Part shown: positions 10,283 to 18,902 of the stretch, in pieces
How positions within the stretch are numbered: the first letter of the stretch is position 1
Layout of the letters: each line of letters opens with the position of its first letter
From: Flavobacterium macacae
GTDB lineage: Bacteria > Bacteroidota > Bacteroidia > Flavobacteriales > Flavobacteriaceae
Direction: 5' to 3'
NCBI RefSeq assembly: GCF_003865365.1
Contig: NZ_RQVR01000003.1
Coordinates: 62,001-126,000 of the forward strand
Length of the DNA: 64,000 bases
Made by a program: the position numbers and the translations under genes
Notes under the pieces: model-generated
The model's database searches: none
What the model saw: only the letters and a program-made list of their open reading frames with translations
What the model was told of the DNA's origin: nothing

Positions 10283-11248
10283 TTGAAAATATCTAGAGAA
10301 ATTAAAACCGCGATTCTTGTCATTTCCTCAATTTTATTATTTATTTGGGGATATAGTTTCTTAAAAGGAACAGACCTTTTTAATAATTACAAAACATTTT
10401 ATGCCGTTTACGACGAAGTTGAAGGTCTTGCACCATCAGCTCCCGTAACAATCAATGGTCTTGCCGTAGGAAAGGTGACCAGCATCACGCTTCACGACGA
10501 TGGAAAACTATTGGTAGAAATTCAAGTAAAAACTGATTTTCCAATATCAAAGACCACAATTGCTACCATTTATGAGCCAGGATTATTGGGCGGAAAGAGT
10601 ATCGCCTTAATTCCAGATTTTAAAAATACAGTGGAGGCAGTGGATGGACAGCAACTTTCTACAAATGTAAAACCAGGGATGCTTTCAAATATTGGAGACA
10701 AGCTATCGCCACTTCAAACTAAAGTTGAAAAAACCGTAGTTACTGCTGATAGTCTATTGATGGCTTTAAACAATGTCTTTGATAGAAATACACAAGAAAA
10801 TCTTAGAAAATCGATTGCTGAATTAGCTGTAACGATGAAAGAATTTAGTGCCGCTGCAAAAGGAGTAAATGGCCTGATTGCGGACAACAAAACAAAATTA
10901 GACGGTACTTTTACGAATTTAGATAAAGCGACTGCCAATTTTTCGCAACTTTCTGATTCATTGAACAATGCCAATATCGGTGCCGCAATGAAAAAATTAG
11001 ACAAAGCATTGACCAATGTAGATAAAATCGTTAATGATGTTCAGTCAGGAAAAGGTTCTTTAGGTAAATTGCTTAAAGATGAAGGAATGTATGATAATTT
11101 AGAAGCCGCTTCATTAGAAATGAAACAGCTGGTGCGAGATTTAAAAGAAAATCCGAAACGTTACGTGCATTTTTCAGTTTTTGGTAAAAAACCAAAGCCG
11201 TATGTTGCACCAAAAGAAGACGAAAAGGTTAAAGATACTATTAAATAA
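10283..11248 (+). CDS. MlaD/MCE-domain lipid-transport protein
   Basis: 321 residues with a TTG start codon. A single N-terminal membrane helix (about residues 9-27) anchors the protein to the inner membrane. One MCE domain follows (about 38-116; 'DEVEGLAPSAPVTINGLAVG' and 'EPGLLGGKSIALIP'). The rest (150-290) is helical and coiled-coil-like with repeated Asn/Leu/Asp patterns, as in MlaD/YrbD partners that form a hexameric ring for phospholipid transport between membranes. No ABC permease or ATPase gene is adjacent, so any Mla-type partners are elsewhere. The TTG start is supported because the helix begins straight after it and no ATG is available nearby. The tail is lysine- and proline-rich. 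Confidence 0.9.
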   Translation: MKISREIKTAILVISSILLFIWGYSFLKGTDLFNNYKTFYAVYDEVEGLAPSAPVTINGLAVGKVTSITLHDDGKLLVEIQVKTDFPISKTTIATIYEPGLLGGKSIALIPDFKNTVEAVDGQQLSTNVKPGMLSNIGDKLSPLQTKVEKTVVTADSLLMALNNVFDRNTQENLRKSIAELAVTMKEFSAAAKGVNGLIADNKTKLDGTFTNLDKATANFSQLSDSLNNANIGAAMKKLDKALTNVDKIVNDVQSGKGSLGKLLKDEGMYDNLEAASLEMKQLVRDLKENPKRYVHFSVFGKKPKPYVAPKEDEKVKDTIK

Positions 11249-11257
11249 AAAAGCCTG

Positions 11258-12586
11258 ATGAGCTACATAGACAATATTTTATTTGCCATATTACTTGGTT
11301 TAGGCTTCGGATATTTTGCTTTAAATGTAAAAAAACTAATCCGCAATATTAAGTTGGGTCAAGACGTAAACCGTTCTGACAACCCAAAAGAACGTTGGGC
11401 AAATATGGCAATGATTGCTTTGGGCCAATCAAAAATGGTCAAGCGTCCCGTTGCTGGAATTCTGCATATTATTGTTTATGTAGGTTTTGTTATTATCAAT
11501 ATTGAACTTTTAGAAATCATCATCGATGGCCTTTTCGGAACGCACCGTGTTTTCGCTTTTATGGGCGGATTTTATGACGTGTTAATTGGTTCTTTTGAAA
11601 TTCTGGCGTTTTTAGTTCTTGTGGCGGTTCTTGCTTTTTTGACCAGAAGAAATATCATCAAATTAAAAAGATTTATTCACAATGACTTGAAAGGCTGGCC
11701 AAAAAGTGATGCCAATTATATTCTATATTTTGAAATCGTATTGATGTTGCTGTTCTTGTTTTTAAATGGTTCTGACTTGGCTTTGCAAATGAAAGATGCG
11801 CCACATTATACCAAAGCAGGTGCTTTTCCAATCAGCCAATTTATTGCGCCATTATTTGAATCCATGTCAGTTGGAACGCTTATCATCTTTGAAAGAGCAT
11901 TTTGGTGGCTTCATATTGCCGGAATTTTAGTGTTTATGAATTACTTGTATTATTCAAAACACTTGCACATTCTTTTAGCTTTCCCAAACACTTACTTTGC
12001 CGATTTGAATCCAAAGGGTAAGTTTGATAATCTTGAATCAGTTACTAAGGAAGTAAAACTGATGATGGATCCAAACGCTGATCCGTTTGCGGCGCCAGCG
12101 CCTGATGCAGATGCAGCACCAACAAAATTTGGAGCAAGCGATGTTCAAGATTTAAATTGGGTACAATTATTAAATGCTTACACGTGTACAGAATGTGGCC
12201 GTTGTACGTCTGCCTGTCCAGCAAATATTACAGGAAAAAAACTTTCTCCTCGAAAAATCATGATGGATACCCGTGATAGGATGGAAGAAGTAGGAAAAAA
12301 TATGGATGCCAATAAAGGTGTTTTTGTACCCGATAATAAAACCTTATTAAACGATTACATTACTCCAGAAGAACTTTGGGCGTGCACAAGCTGTAATGCT
12401 TGCGTTGAAGAATGTCCCGTAAATATCAGTCCGTTATCTATTATTATGGATATGCGTCGTTACTTAGTGATGGAACAAAGTGCCGCGCCAATGTCTTTAA
12501 ATGCAATGATGACTAATGTAGAAAACAACGGCGCACCATGGCAATACAGCCAGCAAGACCGTTTAAATTGGAAAAACGAAAATTAA
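11258..12586 (+). CDS. Membrane-bound Fe-S oxidoreductase (GlpC/HdrD/LutB-like subunit)
   Basis: 442 residues. The N-terminal half has about five membrane helices (around 3-23, 65-90, 100-128, 150-170, 215-235) resembling a NarI-like cytochrome-b or quinone module. The C-terminal half carries two 4Fe-4S motifs, 'CTECGRCTSACP' at about 310-321 and 'CTSCNACVEECP' at about 376-387. Such proteins pass electrons between a soluble dehydrogenase or flavoprotein and the quinone pool. The gene starts 9 bp after the MCE gene. Its natural partner, the CCG-domain protein at 13168, lies downstream with one small gene between them. The electron donor is unknown. A His/Ala/Asp/Pro-rich linker (about 268-290) separates the halves. 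Confidence 0.85.
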   Translation: MSYIDNILFAILLGLGFGYFALNVKKLIRNIKLGQDVNRSDNPKERWANMAMIALGQSKMVKRPVAGILHIIVYVGFVIINIELLEIIIDGLFGTHRVFAFMGGFYDVLIGSFEILAFLVLVAVLAFLTRRNIIKLKRFIHNDLKGWPKSDANYILYFEIVLMLLFLFLNGSDLALQMKDAPHYTKAGAFPISQFIAPLFESMSVGTLIIFERAFWWLHIAGILVFMNYLYYSKHLHILLAFPNTYFADLNPKGKFDNLESVTKEVKLMMDPNADPFAAPAPDADAAPTKFGASDVQDLNWVQLLNAYTCTECGRCTSACPANITGKKLSPRKIMMDTRDRMEEVGKNMDANKGVFVPDNKTLLNDYITPEELWACTSCNACVEECPVNISPLSIIMDMRRYLVMEQSAAPMSLNAMMTNVENNGAPWQYSQQDRLNWKNEN

Positions 12587-12636
12587 TTCCAAACCCTGCA
12601 TTAAACTTACCCCTCAACACACTAAATTAAAATAGA

Positions 12637-13083
12637 ATGAAAACTGAAGACATCGACAAAAACTTATTGGCTATTTCTGAAAACGGAGAGGCAATCAGTC
12701 CGATACTTCCCGAAGGAATTAAAAATTATCTGATCGACATTGATGGAACAATCTGTGATGATATTCCAAATGAAGAGCCTGAAAGAATGGCTACCGCCGA
12801 AGTATATCCAGATGCATTGGCAACCTTAAACCGCTGGTATGACGAAGGACACGTTATATTTTTCTTTACGTCAAGAACTGAAGCCCACCGTGATGTTACG
12901 GAACAATGGTTGAAACTGCACGGTTTCAAATACCACGGAATGGTGATGGGCAAGCCTCGTGGAGGAAATTACCACTGGATTGACAACCACTTGGTAAAAG
13001 CGACCCGTTACAGAGGGCAATTTACAGACTTAGTGGATAAAGAAGTTACCATCCAAGTTTTTGACGACGGAAAACACGAATAA
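12637..13083 (+). CDS. Small HAD-like phosphatase
   Basis: 148 residues. The HAD motif I 'LIDIDGTICDD' (32-42; presumed nucleophile Asp34, general acid Asp36), motif II 'FFFTSRTEAHRD' and the later Lys/Asp residues ('HWIDNHLVKATRY') fit a minimal HAD hydrolase without a large cap. Orthologues are often labelled as sugar-phosphate or phosphoheptose enzymes in databases, but nothing in the sequence fixes a substrate. It sits between the two subunits of an Fe-S electron-transfer pair, in the same orientation, so co-expression is likely even though the link is unclear. Confidence 0.75.
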   Translation: MKTEDIDKNLLAISENGEAISPILPEGIKNYLIDIDGTICDDIPNEEPERMATAEVYPDALATLNRWYDEGHVIFFFTSRTEAHRDVTEQWLKLHGFKYHGMVMGKPRGGNYHWIDNHLVKATRYRGQFTDLVDKEVTIQVFDDGKHE

Positions 13084-13096
13084 ATTGATAAGCAAA

Positions 13097-13140
13097 CAAT
13101 TCGATTTTTATGAATTTATAAAGATTTAAAAATCGAATTG
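13097..13140. repeat. Perfect 14-bp inverted repeat ahead of the Fe-S gene
   Basis: CAATTCGATTTTTA at 13097-13110 is matched exactly by its complement at 13127-13140, with a 16-nt loop. It begins 13 bp after the HAD-like stop and ends 27 bp before the ATG at 13168. There is no T-run directly after it, so it could be an mRNA-stability or attenuation hairpin rather than a terminator. Confidence 0.6.
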
Positions 13141-13167
13141 TCTAAAAATCTAACAATCAAAAAATAT

Positions 13168-13959
13168 ATGTCAGAAGTTTTATCTGTGCCAACAATGGCC
13201 GAAATGTTAGCCGAAGGAAAGCAACCCGAAGTATTATTCTGGGTAGGTTGTGCCGGAAGTTTTGACGATAGAGCAAAAAAAATCACGAAAGCTTTTGTTA
13301 AGATTTTAAACAGGGCCGGGGTTTCTTTTGCAGTTCTTGGTGCAGAAGAAAGCTGTACAGGCGATCCTGCAAAGCGCGCTGGAAACGAATTTCTTTTCCA
13401 GATGCAAGCCATGATGAACATTGAGGTTTTGAATGCTTATGAAGCTAAAAAAATCGTGACGGCTTGTCCGCATTGTTTCAATACGCTTAAAAATGAGTAT
13501 CCAGAATTAGGCGGAAACTATGAAGTGGTGCATCACACGCAATTTTTGAAATCACTTCTAGATGAAGGAAGATTGACTATTGAAGGCGGCCAATTTAAAG
13601 GAAAAAGAATCACTTTCCACGATCCGTGTTATCTTGGAAGAGCCAATAAAATTTACGAAGCGCCAAGAGACTTAATTGAAAAATTAGACGTGGAATTGGT
13701 CGAAATGAAACGCTCAAAAGCAAACGGTTTATGCTGTGGCGCGGGTGGCGCGCAGATGTTTAAAGATGCCGAACCCGGAAATAAAGAAGTGAATGTTGAA
13801 AGAACGGAAGACGCTTTAGAAACGGCGCCAGATATTATTGCGGCGGGCTGTCCTTTCTGCAACACGATGCTTACAGACGGTGTAAAAAACAAAGAAAAAG
13901 AAGCACAAGTGAAAGTGATGGATATCGCTGAGCTTATTGCAAATGCAAAAGACCTGTAA
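13168..13959 (+). CDS. CCG-domain Fe-S protein (HdrB/LutA/GlpC-like)
   Basis: 263 residues from the ATG at 13168. An in-frame TTG at 13138 would begin inside the inverted repeat and is rejected. Cysteine-rich domain features: 'WVGCAGSFDDRA', 'ESCTGDPAKR', 'ACPHCFNT', then 'HDPCYLGRANK', 'GLCCGAGGAQMF' and 'AGCPFCNTM'. The second set is the classic CCG motif that binds a [4Fe-4S] or noncubane cluster in heterodisulphide-reductase-type subunits. Together with the membrane Fe-S protein at 11258 it probably makes a two-subunit quinone-linked redox complex. The substrate or donor flavoprotein is not in the window. Confidence 0.87.
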   Translation: MSEVLSVPTMAEMLAEGKQPEVLFWVGCAGSFDDRAKKITKAFVKILNRAGVSFAVLGAEESCTGDPAKRAGNEFLFQMQAMMNIEVLNAYEAKKIVTACPHCFNTLKNEYPELGGNYEVVHHTQFLKSLLDEGRLTIEGGQFKGKRITFHDPCYLGRANKIYEAPRDLIEKLDVELVEMKRSKANGLCCGAGGAQMFKDAEPGNKEVNVERTEDALETAPDIIAAGCPFCNTMLTDGVKNKEKEAQVKVMDIAELIANAKDL

Positions 13960-14012
13960 ATTCAGGAAAAGGAGTGGACCTCCTAAATTAAAAATTATAA
14001 TCTAATAGTATT

Positions 14013-14495
14013 ATGTATATTCCTTTTGAAAATTTGCCAGACGAATCAAAAATCTGGATTTATCAATCAAATAGAAAATTTTCAGATGAAGAAATGGCTG
14101 AAATCGAGACGGATCTGAAAGCTTTTGTTGAAAGTTGGGCCGCTCACGGAACCGGTCTTGAGGCTTCCTATCAATTAAAATACAATCGTTTTATAATTTT
14201 AGCCGTAAATCAAGAAGTTCAAAATGCAACAGGCTGTTCTATTGATAGTTCGGTGCAGTTTATTCAAGATTTAGAACAAAAATATAGCGTAGATTTATTG
14301 GATAAAATGAATGTTACTTTCAAATTAGGAGAGCACATTGCACACAAACCTTTGATTGAATTTAAGAAAATGGCCAAAGAAAAAGCCGTTTCTGGAAATA
14401 CTATTGTCTTCAACAATCTCGTTAATACTGTTGGCGAATGGCACGAATATTGGGAAGTTCCAGCTAATGAAAGCTGGCATAGCCGTTTTTTCTAA
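14013..14495 (+). CDS. Conserved hypothetical protein, no ATPase motifs
   Basis: 160 residues, soluble, without signal peptide or membrane helix. It begins 'MYIPFENLPDESKIWIYQSN' and ends 'ANESWHSRFF'. I recall orthologues in flavobacteria being labelled 'ABC transporter ATPase', but I see no Walker A (GxxGxGK), Walker B or ABC signature, so that name is not supported by the sequence. The only Cys is in 'NATGCSIDSS'. It lies between the CCG Fe-S protein and the GH3 glycosidase in a same-strand run, 53 bp after the former and 16 bp before the latter. Function unknown. Confidence 0.75.
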   Translation: MYIPFENLPDESKIWIYQSNRKFSDEEMAEIETDLKAFVESWAAHGTGLEASYQLKYNRFIILAVNQEVQNATGCSIDSSVQFIQDLEQKYSVDLLDKMNVTFKLGEHIAHKPLIEFKKMAKEKAVSGNTIVFNNLVNTVGEWHEYWEVPANESWHSRFF

Positions 14496-14511
14496 AACAA
14501 ATTTTACATTG

Positions 14512-17430
14512 ATGAGATATTTTATTTTTAGCCTGCTGTTCTTCAGCCAGACTGGATTTTCACAGTCTAGCGTTCCTGATTCAAATTTTATAGAAATAGA
14601 TAGGACTAAGGAAATTGCGTGGGTCGACAGCATCTATAATAAAATGACGATGGAAGAAAAAATCGGACAGCTTTTTATGGTTGCCGCTTATTCTAACAAA
14701 GATTCTACTCACGTTAATTCTATTGACCGGCTGATTGAACGCAATCACATTGGCGGTGTTATCTTTTTTCAAGGTGGCCCAATGCGCCAGGCGAAATTAA
14801 CAAACCGGTACCAAAAAAAATCTAAAGTTCCTTTGTTCATTGGTATTGACGCCGAATGGGGATTGGGAATGCGTCTTGATTCTGTTATCAAATACCCTTG
14901 GAATATGACTCTTGGAGCCATCCAAGATATGAAACTGATTGAAAAAGTAGGCGAACAATATGGAAAACAAAGCCGTAGAGTGGGAGTTCACTTTAACTTT
15001 GCTCCGGTTTTAGATATCAATACGAATCCAAAAAATCCAATTATCGGAAACCGTTCTTTCGGGGAAGATAAATTTAATGTGACCGAAAGAGCTTCGGCAT
15101 TAATGCGCGGTATCCAAAACCAAGGTGTTTATGCAACTGGAAAACACTTTCCGGGTCACGGAGATACTTCAACAGATTCCCATTACACGCTTCCATTGGT
15201 TAATTTTTCAAAAGAAAGATTAGAAAGCACCGAGTTTTATCCTTACAAAAGACTTTTTAAAGAAGGTTTAGCGAGTGTGATGGTGGCGCATTTGAACGTT
15301 CCAAGTTTAGAACCTCGCGACAATTATCCTTCCTCCATATCGTATAACATAGTTACAAATGTGCTTCAAAAAGAGCTTCATTTTAACGGATTAATTTTTA
15401 CGGATGCCCTGAATATGAAAGGTGCGACTAATTTCAAATCTCCCGGAGATATTGATTTAGAAGCTTTTTTGGCCGGAAATGACATTCTTCTTTTTGCAGA
15501 AAATGTGCCGTTGGCTTTAGAAAAAATCTGTGTTGCCATTCAAGATACCGTTATCCCTGAATCAAGGTTGGAAAAATCGGTGAAAAAGATCCTGAAATAC
15601 AAATATTTGGCTGGTTTGAACCAATACAGGCCTATTGACATTCCGTTTTTATACGATGATATCAACAGTATGGAAGCCGATGCTTTGCAATATGAATTGT
15701 ATGAAAATGCAGTTACGGTTTTAAAAAATGAGCAGGAAATCCTTCCTATAAAAGATATTGAAAACGAAAAGATTGCTTATGTGAAATTAGGCGATGATTC
15801 CAATAGTTCTTTTATTGGCACTTTGAAACAATATACGGATGTTACCGAAGTTTCTAATGACAGCCTGCCGAAATTGATTGAAGAATTAAAAGGATATTCT
15901 ACCGTAATCATTGGCTACCACAAAGCAGATGGCGCTTGGAAAAAGCACGATCTTACAGTCGATGAAATTGTGAAAATCCAAGAGATTTCAAAGACCAACA
16001 GAGTTATTCTTGACATTTTTACGAAGCCTTATTCTTTGATCCCAATTAGCAATTTTGCCGATATTGAAGGTTTGGTTGTATCTTACCAAAATAGCGATGT
16101 AGCGCAAAGTGTTTCGGCACAGCTTATTTTTGGCGCTATCGGAGCAAAAGGCAAGCTTCCGGTTTCTATCGGGACTGCTTTTAAAACCAATGACGGCTTG
16201 AGAACCAAAAAACTCAATCGTCTTGGATTCACTGCTTCTGGAAATGTGGGAATGAATGCTAGAGTTTTAGACAAAATCGACTTGATTGCTAAAAATGCGA
16301 TCCAAAGAAACATGGCTCCTGGAATTCAGGTTTTGGTGGCCCGAAAAGGAAAAGTAGTTTTCCAAAGATCTTACGGTTCTCACGATTACACGAACGCGAC
16401 CAAAGTGAAAAATTCAGATATTTATGACGTGGCTTCGTTGACAAAAATGGTTTCGACCTTGCCGGCCGTGATGCAGTTGTACGACCAAAAGAAAGTTACT
16501 TTAGAAACAAAACTAGGAACAATGCTTCCTATTTTTGATAATACCGACAAAAAGAACATCACTTTCAAAGAACTTTTGTCGCATTATGCAAGACTTCAAG
16601 CTTGGATTCCGTTTTACCAAGCCACACTTGACGAACAAAAAGTGCCAAGCGAAAAGTATTACAGAAAAACGATGATGCCTGGCTTTACGTCGCAAGTTTC
16701 TGAAAATCTTTTTTTGAGAAATGACTATGAAGACACCATTGTAAAAATCATTGCCGAAAGCAAATTGCTTCCGAAAAAGGAATACAAATACAGCGATTTT
16801 ACGTTTATCATCTTGAAAGAATACGTGGAAAGAATGACGGCAAAAAAATTAGATGTCGTTTCAGAACAAAACTTTTACAAAAAATTAGGTGCCAACAGCA
16901 CGACATACAATCCGTTGCGAAAGTTTGATATGAGCGTAATTCCGCCAACCGAAGAAGATAAATATTGGAGATATTCTACAGTTCAAGGTTACGTGCATGA
17001 CATGGCAGCCGCTATGCAAGATGGAGTAGGCGGTCACGCCGGAATTTTTTCCAACTCGATTGACCTTGCCAAAATTATGCAGATGTACCTGAACAAGGGA
17101 ACTTATGGAGGCATCACGTACTTTTCACCAGCCACTTTTGACGCTTTCAATACAACTTATTTTTACAAAGAAGGCAACCGAAGAGGTCTTGGTTTTGACA
17201 AACCGCAACTTCCCGGAACGATTGGTTCAGTATATCCTGGAGTTTCAAAATCTAGTTTTGGTCATACCGGTTTCACGGGCACGATGGCTTGGGCGGACCC
17301 AGAAAAAGAGCTGGTGTACATCTTTTTGTCAAACAGGACCTACCCAGATTCAAACGCGCCAAACGCACTTTCTAAAGAAAATGTGCGCGAAAACATCCAA
17401 AAAGTCATTTACGACGCCATAGAAAAATAA
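14512..17430 (+). CDS. Secreted GH3 beta-N-acetylhexosaminidase fused to a serine beta-lactamase-fold hydrolase
   Basis: 972 residues from the ATG at 14512; an in-frame ATG at 14356 would overlap the previous gene and lack a signal peptide. The signal peptide is 'MRYFIFSLLFFSQTGFSQ'. The GH3 domain (about 30-400) carries the NagZ-type loop 'GKHFPGHGDTSTDSH' (His-Asp dyad, about 209-223) and the nucleophile Asp at about 298 in 'IFTDALNMKG'. A middle GH3-C alpha/beta domain follows. The C-terminal domain (about 600-972) is a class-C beta-lactamase/esterase fold with Ser642-x-x-Lys645 ('SLTK'), Tyr760 ('YSDF') and 'HTG' at 918-920. All catalytic residues are present in both parts. It probably removes GlcNAc from wall fragments in the periplasm; the hydrolase part may act on the attached peptide or esters (inference). 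Confidence 0.92.
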   Translation: MRYFIFSLLFFSQTGFSQSSVPDSNFIEIDRTKEIAWVDSIYNKMTMEEKIGQLFMVAAYSNKDSTHVNSIDRLIERNHIGGVIFFQGGPMRQAKLTNRYQKKSKVPLFIGIDAEWGLGMRLDSVIKYPWNMTLGAIQDMKLIEKVGEQYGKQSRRVGVHFNFAPVLDINTNPKNPIIGNRSFGEDKFNVTERASALMRGIQNQGVYATGKHFPGHGDTSTDSHYTLPLVNFSKERLESTEFYPYKRLFKEGLASVMVAHLNVPSLEPRDNYPSSISYNIVTNVLQKELHFNGLIFTDALNMKGATNFKSPGDIDLEAFLAGNDILLFAENVPLALEKICVAIQDTVIPESRLEKSVKKILKYKYLAGLNQYRPIDIPFLYDDINSMEADALQYELYENAVTVLKNEQEILPIKDIENEKIAYVKLGDDSNSSFIGTLKQYTDVTEVSNDSLPKLIEELKGYSTVIIGYHKADGAWKKHDLTVDEIVKIQEISKTNRVILDIFTKPYSLIPISNFADIEGLVVSYQNSDVAQSVSAQLIFGAIGAKGKLPVSIGTAFKTNDGLRTKKLNRLGFTASGNVGMNARVLDKIDLIAKNAIQRNMAPGIQVLVARKGKVVFQRSYGSHDYTNATKVKNSDIYDVASLTKMVSTLPAVMQLYDQKKVTLETKLGTMLPIFDNTDKKNITFKELLSHYARLQAWIPFYQATLDEQKVPSEKYYRKTMMPGFTSQVSENLFLRNDYEDTIVKIIAESKLLPKKEYKYSDFTFIILKEYVERMTAKKLDVVSEQNFYKKLGANSTTYNPLRKFDMSVIPPTEEDKYWRYSTVQGYVHDMAAAMQDGVGGHAGIFSNSIDLAKIMQMYLNKGTYGGITYFSPATFDAFNTTYFYKEGNRRGLGFDKPQLPGTIGSVYPGVSKSSFGHTGFTGTMAWADPEKELVYIFLSNRTYPDSNAPNALSKENVRENIQKVIYDAIEK

Positions 17431-17448
17431 AATAAATCAAGCTATATT

Positions 17449-17510
17449 TTGCGTCTTAGCGCCTTTTCGAGTCCTCATTCTCGGCAAGCCGTTAAGACGC
17501 AATTTTTTTT
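17449..17510 (+). terminator. Terminator after the GH3 fusion gene
   Basis: Stem TTGCGTCTTAGCG (17449-17461) with CGTTAAGACGCAA (17490-17502), 13 pairs with one G-T, then eight T residues. The 28-nt loop is long. Confidence 0.75.
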
Positions 17511-17534
17511 GAAACGAATGTTCAGGCATTTTTT

Positions 17535-17617
17535 GGAATCCCTTTTCCCGCTTTCTGCAGTAGCTTTTTTTAACCGTAAACGGATTAAAAAAAGGCTACA
17601 GCCACCAATCGGGGTTA
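17535..17617 (-). repeat. Intergenic hairpin repeat, copy 2
   Basis: Minus-strand reading begins 'TAACCCCGATTGGTGG' and ends 'CAGAAAGCGGGAAAAGG'. The centre folds as a long hairpin: TAGCC/GGCTA arms with T- and A-runs around CCG TAAA CGG. The ends match copies 1 and 4. It lies between a terminator and the DUF1801 gene. Confidence 0.72.
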
Positions 17618-17683
17618 GTTTAGGAAATTACTTTTCAATCCGTTAACTTTGTCATACCAACCCTAAAACCAAACAAAAAAAAG

Positions 17684-18142
17684 ATGCAGTCAACAGCAAA
17701 AACTCCACAAGAATATCTTGAAAATCTTCCAGAAGACAGAAAAGAACCCATGGCAAAGTTTAGAAACCTAATTCTTGAAAGCTTACCAAAAGGTTTTGAA
17801 GAAGGAATGTATTATGGAATGTTGACGTATGTTGTTCCGTTTGCCACCTATGCGGCAGGTTACCACTGCGACCCAAAAAATATGCCGTTGCCTTTTGTCA
17901 GTTTGGCATCCCAGAAAAATTTTATTGCCCTTTACAATATGGGAATTTATGCCAAGCCAGAACTATTGGATTGGTTTGTAAAAGAATATCCAAACCATTC
18001 CAAGCAAAAATTAGATATGGGAAAAAGCTGCATCCGTTTTAAAAAAATGGACCAAATCCCCTATGATTTAATTGCAACGTTGCTTTCAAAAATCACAGTT
18101 GAAGAGTGGATTGAAACCTATGAAAAATTATATAAAAAATAA
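17684..18142 (+). CDS. DUF1801-like protein
   Basis: 152 residues, cytosolic, no signal peptide. It begins 'MQSTAKTPQEYLENLPEDRK' and has the DUF1801 pattern ('RNLILESLPKGFEEGMYYGM', 'GKSCIRFKKMDQIPYDLIATLL'). The fold is related to frataxin/YdhG-type small proteins of unknown role. One Cys sits in 'YHCDPK' and one in 'KSCIRF'. It is a single gene between a hairpin repeat and a terminator. No function can be assigned. Confidence 0.82.
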   Translation: MQSTAKTPQEYLENLPEDRKEPMAKFRNLILESLPKGFEEGMYYGMLTYVVPFATYAAGYHCDPKNMPLPFVSLASQKNFIALYNMGIYAKPELLDWFVKEYPNHSKQKLDMGKSCIRFKKMDQIPYDLIATLLSKITVEEWIETYEKLYKK

Positions 18143-18166
18143 AAGCCAATGCGGGTGCATTGGCTT
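18143..18166. terminator. Convergent terminator between the DUF1801 gene and a lipoprotein gene
   Basis: Perfect 10-bp stem AAGCCAATGC / GCATTGGCTT with a 4-nt loop. It is T-rich on the minus-strand exit side, so it mainly serves the minus-strand gene. Confidence 0.8.
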
Positions 18167-18187
18167 AAAATTTAAAGTTTTTTTTAT

Positions 18188-18703
18188 TTACTGCATTGAC
18201 GAGAAATTTCCTTGATAAGAACCCGTTATTGTTTTATTAGGCAGTACTTCATCAAATTCCACTGCAATTACATTGTTAAACTGCAATTTATATTTGTTAT
18301 TTCCTAAATCAGTTACTGTAACAGTTCCCTCTTCAAAGAAGTATGCTTCTTCACCTTTCATATAACCTCCGTCAGCGCTGACATCTTCAAAAGAATCTAC
18401 AGAATAAGTCCCATCGATGCTTGTTTGTGAGGCGGGATAGGTAACTGACAATGTTAGTTGCTCAGAAGAAGAAGCGCCAGTACCCAGGCTTGCCAATTGA
18501 AATGTTCTTACTTTTGATTCTGAATCAGCCTGATACATTGTAGAAGCATTAAAAAAGGGAGCCACGGCGCCTGATTGATTAAAAGGTACATTGTCAATCA
18601 TGATGTTAGTAGGCTCAGAATTTGGATCTGAATCTGAATCGTCGCTGGAACAGCCTGTTAGCAACAATGACATTGCAGCAAATGCAAAAAATAATTTTTT
18701 CAT
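18188..18703 (-). CDS. Hypothetical lipoprotein
   Basis: 171 residues. Lipoprotein signal 'MKKLFFAFAAMSLLLTGCSS' with the lipidated Cys at 18, then an acidic Ser/Asp stretch ('SSDDSDSDPNSEP') that resembles the lipoprotein export signal of Bacteroidota for surface display. The remaining ~140 residues look beta-rich and contain 'DGTYSVDSFEDVSADGGY' and a Tyr/Gly-rich C-terminus. I do not recognise a family. Single gene with its own terminator. Confidence 0.75.
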   Translation of the reverse strand: MKKLFFAFAAMSLLLTGCSSDDSDSDPNSEPTNIMIDNVPFNQSGAVAPFFNASTMYQADSESKVRTFQLASLGTGASSSEQLTLSVTYPASQTSIDGTYSVDSFEDVSADGGYMKGEEAYFFEEGTVTVTDLGNNKYKLQFNNVIAVEFDEVLPNKTITGSYQGNFSSMQ

Positions 18704-18902
18704 AATAAGTGGTTTTGGTTAGTTCACAAATATGGATAAAAAATCAATAGGTTTTATAAATACTATTTTTTTTCTTACTAATTAATTCTTAAATTCATAA
18801 AATATCTTCTTTTTATGCTGAACCTACCGACGTTAAATTTGTTTAAAATTAAAAAATAACCTTTCTTTTTAAGTACTTTCGTACTACAATTTATATTTCA
18901 TT

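Noticed and set aside
13138..13167. TTG start of the CCG Fe-S gene at 13138
   Set aside because: It falls inside the right arm of the inverted repeat; the ATG at 13168 gives the expected N-terminus.
17449..17646. 65-codon plus-strand reading frame
   Set aside because: It consists of the GH3 terminator and hairpin repeat copy 2.
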